Source: Gnetum montanum
Lineage: Eukaryota; Streptophyta; Gnetopsida; Gnetales; Gnetaceae
Length of the DNA stretch: 64,000 nucleotides
Assembly: GCA_015680685.1 (NCBI GenBank)
Contig: MNCI01030304.1
Location: 429,152-493,151 of the forward strand
Direction: 5' to 3'
Position numbers and translations under genes: made by a program. The notes under the pieces were generated by a model, which had not been told where the DNA came from, ran no database searches, and worked only from the letters and a program-made list of their open reading frames with translations. Shown piece by piece: positions 57,251 through 64,000 of this stretch (positions are counted from its first letter, which is position 1; every line of letters begins with the position of its first letter).

Positions 57251-57900
57251 AGTTGACCACAACTTGACCATAAGTCATGTTTTACAATACCATGGGTTGT
57301 GGTATTACAACTTAAGTTTTGGTACTAATGAAAATAGGGAGACATAATTTTTGAGGATTCCACAAGTGAGCCACAAGGATTCTACAAGTTGTGGTGATGA
57401 TCAACGATAAGAAACATGAATTGTTAAATACAATGAGTTGTGGTCATAGACTACAAGTCATGGTGAATTTCCCTTATATGGAACATTGTACCACATAGCA
57501 ACCATGGGTTGTAGTTATAATTTAAATTAACCTCAATGTGTAGTTGACACTAGTTGACCATTAGTTATGGTCCTTAAGTTGACCACAACTTAACCATGAG
57601 TCATGCTTTGCAATACCATGGATCATAGTATTAGAACTCAAGTCATGGTAATAATGGAAATAGAGAGACATAATTTTTGTGGATTCCATGAGTGGGCCAT
57701 AAGGATTCCATGAGTCATGATGATGATCAATGGTAAAAAACATGAATTGTTAAATACCTTGAGTTGTGGTGGTAGACTACAAGTCATGGTGAATTTTCCT
57801 TATATAGAACATTGTACCATGCATCAACCATGGGTTATAGTTATAATTTTAAATTAACCACAAGGTGTGGTTGACACTAATTGACCATGAGTTATGGTAG
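57251..57900 (+). repeat. 326-bp tandem duplication
   Basis: Copy 1 (57251-57576) and copy 2 (57577-57900) both start 'agttgaccacaactt' and share the full order of words, with about one difference in ten by eye. Each is itself made of 'ccatgagttatggt' type words. There is no gene; the 60-codon frame inside is a repeat translation. Confidence 0.85.
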
Positions 57901-58089
57901 GTTCATGGTGCTTAACCACAAGTGAACCACAAGTCAAGATTTGTAAAAATTTTGAGATTAGATACCACAAATTATTGTAAACTTGTGGTCCAAGAAACCT
58001 ACAATACTACACCTAATAAAGTCAATTTTTTTTGTTGAAACAACATCATGGAAATGACCTCAATGTATGCAAGAGTGCTCTTCCTAGGG

Positions 58090-58210
58090 GCACCTCTAGA
58101 GATTTAGGTTTGGGGCTCGAGGTTTAAGATTTAGGGTTTACAATTTAGGGTTTCAAGTTTGGGATTCAAAGTTGAGGATTTAAGGTTCAAAATTTAGAAT
58201 TTAAGGTTTT
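58090..58210 (+). repeat. Degenerate telomere-like TTTAGGG array
   Basis: Words such as 'tttagggtttacaa', 'tttagggtttcaag' and 'tttgggattcaaag' follow at a 14-base period, twice the plant telomere heptamer. About eight units are recognisable. It could be an interstitial telomeric relic or an independent repeat of similar composition. Confidence 0.6.
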
Positions 58211-58214
58211 CCCA

Positions 58215-60120
58215 GACCTCAAATCTTGAATCCCAAACTGAGCCTGGGTGGAGTAGCCCCAAATGCAAATCTTGGTGGTAGTAGCAAATATTCAAATGAG
58301 AACTTTGAAGACCAACAGGAAGAAAGGTTTCATATGAATAACACTTGGACATGGGTTAGTCAATATGAAGAGATGGGGAAGCCCCTTCCAATGGGTGCAC
58401 TTTGCATAAGATCTCAAAAGGGAATTAGGTTAATATTCCCAAACTAGAACATGGCAGTGGATGACAATGTCAAGGAATCTGGAGATGCCAACGAGGACCT
58501 TGGAAAGAGTTGTCTTTTCTTTTTAACAACTTGTCCACCTTGAAATCAGCTCAATTGAAGATAGGGTCCAGTGGTTGGAAGATCACTACACATCTTGCAG
58601 TGTTTGGTGCATCATCGAAGTCCCTTAAAAATCTAAAGAACTGAGTACCATTCATGTTTGGTCATACCCATAATTGCATTAGGTCTCTAAGGTGAATAGC
58701 CTTTGGTCCATAGAACAATGTAGGTAAGGAAAGTCAGCAAAACGGATCCATAACTTTGAGAAAAGGATTGGCTCTAAGGGTTGGGCTTAGGGGTCTATGC
58801 CTCAAACCTGTGGGCTATTGAGGACTTGCTTGAGCATGTTCATCAAGTGATGAACATCATTGTCATTACCACTTCTTAAGCCTATCCCTATAGCCTGATT
58901 ATAACCTTCCAAACCCTGAACAATAATGATGATCTATGTTCAATATTCATGTATTGTGGCCATGTGACATCTTCTTCATCAGGCTCCATCTTCAAGTCCA
59001 TTGAATATAACACATTTCATTCAACGAAAACCAAATCAAATTATGGCCTTGGTAATGAAACCCAATGAATTTTTCATTACCAACAAGCTAAACTATTGAT
59101 GAAGACCAAAAGAAAAACCAATGGCTTTAAACAATCAAGGGGGGAGCCTAACAGCCAAATAAACCTTGAAGTGAGATGTTGGTTTTTCAAAAACATGACC
59201 AAGTGATTAACACTTCAAAGTGTGAAGCATGAAGACCACATCAACTAGTCAATATGTCATTTCCATGATGTCAACATTAGGAATTCATTGTTAACCCATG
59301 TAATGACACCTTTATAACCAAATATAGCCTTTAACCCATATCATCTCATCATAACACTTAATCCCATCATCACAATGAGGAATGATAACTGGGGAAAATT
59401 TACCTCTTCTAGAACAATAGGCAGTCTGATGCCACCATGAAAATCAAGGACATCAATGCATCCTATTCAATGGAGGCCATCTCAAAGGCTCTTGGGTTGC
59501 TAGACATTAGGGCAACCTTGGCAGAAATTTCAATGCAAATGAACATAGAGGTAAAAAATGGAGTGGGTTCAATGGTGCTTTGGATTTGACTACACGATGC
59601 ACTCACAAAGGTAGAAAGAACATATTTCAAAATTTTGGCCTACCATCTCAATCCAACAATGAGGCCAAGTATAGTTACGACTTTCTCTGCCCATGTGTGT
59701 GCCACTCTAAATAATAAATTCCTAGTCAATCTCCCATAGTTGATCTACTTAGATATTGAAAAGCACTTCAAGGAGAATGAGCTTGGGAGAAAGACACTCC
59801 CCTTTCCACCTAATTTGAAAATTGTACAAAATGGGAGGAATATCTTGCTATTTTAATGACACCCTTCAACATGCTCTTGTTGCCTCTTGGGAAAAGATGA
59901 TGAAGGATGAGGTTTCCATCAAGATGCAAGAAGAGAAACAGCCACCACCACCACCCACTCATAAAGAAACAATGTTGGAGGCTTGCGCTACCATTGAGCA
60001 CATGTAAAAGCTTTGTGAGAAACTTCTATAGCCACAGCAGGCTAGGCCAAGTGGTGAGCCTAGAAGCACCTAGCATGCTCAAAACATGCAAAAGATGGGA
60101 TAACTTAAAGAGTTAGCTAG
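58215..60120 (+). pseudogene. Unrecognised decayed coding region
   Basis: Long plus-strand stretches read like protein with scattered stops: 58226-58447 (T-W-T-W-V-S-Q-Y-E-E-M-G-K-P-L-P), about 59443-59830 (S-K-A-L-G-L-L-D-I-R-A-T-L-A, then F-K-E-N-E-L-G-R-K-T-L-P-F-P-P) and 59822-60007 (A-S-W-E-K-M-M-K-D-E-V, Q-P-P-P-P-P-T). Frames change between pieces. The style could be a gag-like or element-specific protein, but I recognise no family. No LTR or retroelement enzyme adjoins it. Confidence 0.4.
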
Positions 60121-62599
60121 TAAATTCTTATTTCAAAATTTAAAAAATTAAAATCATTTATTAAACTCACATAATAAGCATCTAAGCATAATTATTTCAC
60201 ATACTCAAGCATCTTTTGTAATAATATTTAATTATAAATTTTATTAAGTAATTTAGTAAATCAAATTATATGTACTAAACAAATGAAATTTAACATTATC
60301 TCAAAAACTAGGCAAGTTATCTTAAAATGCAAAGTGTTAAAGGTAACTCTCATTGAAATAAGTAGGTCCATCAAAATTCATCATTACATTCTTGTTTTAT
60401 GAATGTATATAATAAGGAATCTTTCTTATATTTTTGTGTATCATGCATGTGGTTAAATGGATTATGGAAAGTCTAATTCCTTATATAATAAGGTACACAT
60501 ACATAGCTATGAACTTTGGGTTTAATGGGATTTGCATTAAATGCATTAATTTTTTTTTCATTGCCTAGGAATTAAAAGCTATATAAATTATGTTGCAAGT
60601 GGAACTTATTCTTTAATGATAGAAGATGGGAAAATAATATAATCATTGTGGCATAAAAACTAACAATGATCTCCAATGGTAATTATTTTATATTATAATT
60701 TTATAATTATTAACAATTCTCAATATCATCCTCTAAAAGCTTAATGTTGATCCTACAATGAAAGTTTAACCTCTTTGAAGTGATCACACCTAGGCTCACA
60801 CTTGAATATATCATATTTTATTGAAGTATATCATATTTTATTGAAGTATATCCATGAGTAGGATATGTGTCATACAATTGCATTCATGCATGTATAAAAC
60901 TTGAGATTGGGTATGGCTTTTTTCTGTGTATTCTTATTCATACTTCATAGTGTCACATCCTAGTAGAGACAACGGTCAGCAACCTTTGCTAGTGCAAATG
61001 TGCAAGTGCAAAAGGAGTTGTGGATCACATGTATATGCAAAAGGAGTTGTGAAATGCATGTTGCAAATCAAATCCTTGTACTACCAACGGGTGAGGGCCA
61101 TGCTAAGTTAATTATTCATAGGAACTTTAGGTTCCATAATTTTTGTTTCGTAGTTGACTTTGCATGTTAGAAAATGTACATGGGCTTGCTAGTAATACAG
61201 CCTCTACTTAAATAACTAAGTAAATGTAATATATCAAACAACATATCTAAGCTATCAATTATATTACTTTTATGATTCTTGTGATGCACTGTGAACTGTA
61301 TGTCTTTAGTGTACTTACAGTTAAATTATTTTGGGTTCCAACCCTTCAATAAGCCCTTTATGTGTTATATATCAATTCTTTTCTAAGGCCCTAATAAATC
61401 TTCAATTTTAGTTTATTTGGTATCTATCCCTTATTAAGTGTCTAGTTATTAATTTTATATAAGTAAGCCTTGGTTACATCTAAGTAAATGAATCTTATAT
61501 GAGGTTCACATGAAAAATTTTAGATATAAATGTTTATGTTATTAATTATTTTGCAAGACCAATTATTATTACTTTGCAATGAATCTAGAGGGTCTTGCAT
61601 GGTATTATGGGGAAAGAAAGAAAATAGAGAAACTAGCATCCCTTCTTAAGTACTTGGTTATTAATTTTATATTTTATTTTAAGTTAGTTGATTTGTTACA
61701 ATATTATCAACAATACATATAATTATATACTATTAGTGATATTTTCAAAACTCATAACATATATTTATATTATTTAAGAAAAAATGAACCACCTAAGAAT
61801 ATAATGAATTTTTTTTCAGATCCATATTTTTTATTAGATTATTAATATTTTAAATTAATTATTAAGAGCTTAGGATTTAGATTCGCATCATAAGGTGATG
61901 AGATTTTTTATGAATTTTGTTAAAGTAGTTAGTTTTTAACTGTTGGGATTAGTTATGGTGCTGGAATATTTAATCTGGATGCTACACATTTAAGCTAACA
62001 ATGCTAAGCTATTAAATTAGAAATTACATAGAATGTCCTTCCATCATTACATTATTTACTACTACAAGGACTGAGGATCATAACAAGCATTCCCTTGGTC
62101 AGGAAAGAATGAGGTGGTTACATTAGCAAGGCCTTAACCCCTGCAACATTGGAGCATTGATTCAAAGTGCCACATGGCTGGAATGGTAGATTAATATATG
62201 GAATTTGATAGTTATAGTCCACATTGTCACTAAAAGAGAAATCCAGTGTTACATCATAGTTTTCATAGTGGCTATTTCTCTAAGCCTAATTCAAGTTGGG
62301 TCCAGATCTACATTCCTACTCCTTGCCATTAATGCTAAGTAGGATGTTGGTGGTGAGGCCAAAGCCAAGAAGATGCCCCATGGCCTCATTGTCAAGGGTG
62401 GGTTTCCACTTGTCGACCATGACATGATGGCAAGATGGGTTCTCCTTAGAATGTTGAGCCATCCACAACTAGATTGCCTTACCAGAGAAATGATTCTTTG
62501 ATATACTAGAAAATTGTTCTTTGAAATACTTTAAAACAGTTCTTCAATATTCCAAAAATTAGGTTATTGCTTGCAACACCGGTTGTGTTTAGTGCATGG
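60121..62599. other. No gene recognised; short repeats
   Basis: AT-rich. A perfect 20-base tandem repeat 'tatatcatattttattgaag' occupies 60807-60846. 'tgcaaaaggagttgtg' occurs twice near 61007 and 61036. Small frames have no domain. Confidence 0.45.
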
Positions 62600-63100
62600 C
62601 TATAATGGGTGTAGGCTCAAGCATGATTGGATAAGAAGGCATCAAGGACTAAGGATGTATCTTGTAAGGCGAGGGGGTTTGAGGTGTACATGATTGCTTT
62701 GGGGGTTGATTGTTGGAAGAGCCCTCCTATGAGGTTCTCATGTTGCAAGTTAGCCCTAAACTCATCTTCCCCCTCTTGTTATTCATTGGAACTAACATTC
62801 CCATTCTCTTCCTCCATTTCAATTAACTGAGAAAGTATGTGTGCGTAGCTTTCTTTCATGGGTATCTTATTGTATGGAAAAGGTATGCATTCCTTCCCAT
62901 CGCAGTGGATGAGCTCATAATCTCTTTTGACTTTAACTTCCATTCTTGGAATCAACATGCTAGCCTAAATTTTGGCATCAATGAAGTGATAATGGTCTTC
63001 ATTTATTATTGAAAATTCTGGGCTTCACCCTATAATCCTTAAGGATTGCCTACATTTAGTTACTGTGAGGTCCTTGGGGTCATAAACCCTTGTAGCCTAT
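62600..63100 (-). pseudogene. TE-A family gag N-terminus, interrupted
   Basis: The minus-strand translation includes Y-D-P-K-D-L near 63085, I-I-N-E-D-H-Y near 63005, G-K-E-C-I-P-F-P-Y-N-K-I near 62890, a Glu-rich block at 62800 and G-G-L-F-Q-Q near 62715. All are in TE-A gag order. The gag breaks off at 63100, exactly where the LTR-like unit begins, so that unit inserted into this gag. Confidence 0.7.
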
Positions 63101-64000
63101 GTTGATGCGTAAATTTGGACACGCGAACACCTGTGAAAACTCATTTTAGGATACTATTGCCTAGGGCACCTCCCGTATGGGTACAGAAACCCAGGAATAG
63201 TCTCAGCTAAAAAGGGCTATGGGACAAAATAATAATAATAATATTTTTAAGAAAAATATTAAAAACGTAAATTTGATTTTAGGAAAGTTCTATTATATCT
63301 TGAAAAACATAGTAAAATAATTAAAAATCAAAATTAAATATTTGTGCAATTTTTTGAGTACAATAATCAATACGAAACAAAATAGAAATTAAATTAAAGT
63401 TTATCTTGGGCTCTGCGTTTCTGGTTCTACTCAGGATCTCATGCTCCTGCTGATTGGGAGAGGAGAGACCTCCGTTGTCTGCCACCCCATCCACTGCAAC
63501 AGCCTGAACGCAAACTGCAGTTTTATCTGCGCGAGAGACTTGCAGCTCTTGAACAAAAAAAATGCTCGTTGTTTGAATAGAAAATCCTCTGGTGGTGAAC
63601 AGAAAATCCTCTCTATTAAATAGAAAATCCTCTCCGGTGGTGAACTGAAAATCCCTTGATCGTCGTCAGAGAATAGGCACAGGTACTAGCTACCAAATCC
63701 CCCTCTCCTTTTCCCCTCACCTCCTCGATCCTCCTCCCACTAAATAGCAGCCCAGCGAGAGAAAAACCCTAACCCTAAACTGTCAGCTATGGTTCTCATA
63801 TCGCTACTAAAAGAAAAAAAAATAGGATAATCGTCATGGGTCATAAGTCATGGGTGGATGCTTGATCAACATTTTTTTTTAAATCTATTTTTACGAGCCA
63901 AGGAAGCCCACCAGCACATGGACAATGGCCATGTGCAAGCTCATGGCGCTTTATTTTAAATTTTTTAATTTTATATTTTTATATTTTATTTATTTTTATT
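63100..64000. mobile_element. LTR-like repeat unit, copy 2 (runs off window)
   Basis: Begins TGTTGATGCGTAAATTTGG and follows 15170-16380 through to the 'catggacaatggccatgtgc' block and AT-rich tail at the window edge. Because it splits a gag frame, its left end is a real junction. The right end lies beyond the window. Confidence 0.65.

Overview
This is a plant nuclear sequence with no intact protein-coding gene. It is AT-rich and built mostly from old, heavily mutated LTR retrotransposons, short tandem repeats and a few decayed gene fragments. A large, repeat-swollen seed-plant genome is likely. A gymnosperm such as a conifer is my best guess, from the age and density of the decayed gypsy elements. 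That is inference, because no species-specific marker is visible.

The centrepiece is a full-length Ty3/gypsy element at 43919-55506 (+), called TE-A here. It has paired LTRs of about 1.4 kb, then gag, retropepsin, reverse transcriptase, RNase H, a second (plant-type) RNase H and integrase. The double RNase H places it near the Tat/Ogre lineage. All its reading frames are broken. Relatives of its gag/protease lie on the minus strand at 8200-9190, 20000-21830, 27110-29470, 41481-41725 and 62600-63100. Its LTR has diverged relatives at 33750-34610 and 38440-39190.

Other layers: a degenerate 'agctctaccatgttagct' repeat field (1-1250, again 39800-40300); tandem repeats at 1276-2045 and 3471-3665; a tRNA-like SINE candidate (4640-4760); mixed gypsy remnants (7060-9190, minus); weak unrecognised coding (9230-11450); a Ty1/copia 5' end with LTR, primer binding site and gag start (13808-14650); an LTR-like unit with a defined end (15170-about 16380, second copy 63100-64000); a decayed spliced gene of at least four exons (16381-18203, minus); a large 'GAGAGCGCTCTC' minisatellite (19080-19995); a non-RD receptor-like kinase pseudogene (23473-24524, minus) with one recognisable intron; three tRNA-like SINE heads (25850-26450, minus); an Athila-like reverse transcriptase remnant (30560-31790, minus); a LINE end (55550-55730); a 326-bp tandem duplication (57251-57900); a telomere-like repeat (58090-58210); and an unrecognised decayed coding stretch (58215-60120).

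The most unusual feature is a class of intron-bearing, unrecognised reading frames tied to retroelements. The gene at 16381-18203 keeps an open frame across three GT-AG introns and ends beside a repeated LTR-like unit. A second two-exon fragment lies antisense inside TE-A, between protease and reverse transcriptase (50640-about 50960). Many stop codons in the broken frames are TAA, TAG or TGA where the family usually has Gln or Arg. This fits C-to-T decay of methylated DNA.
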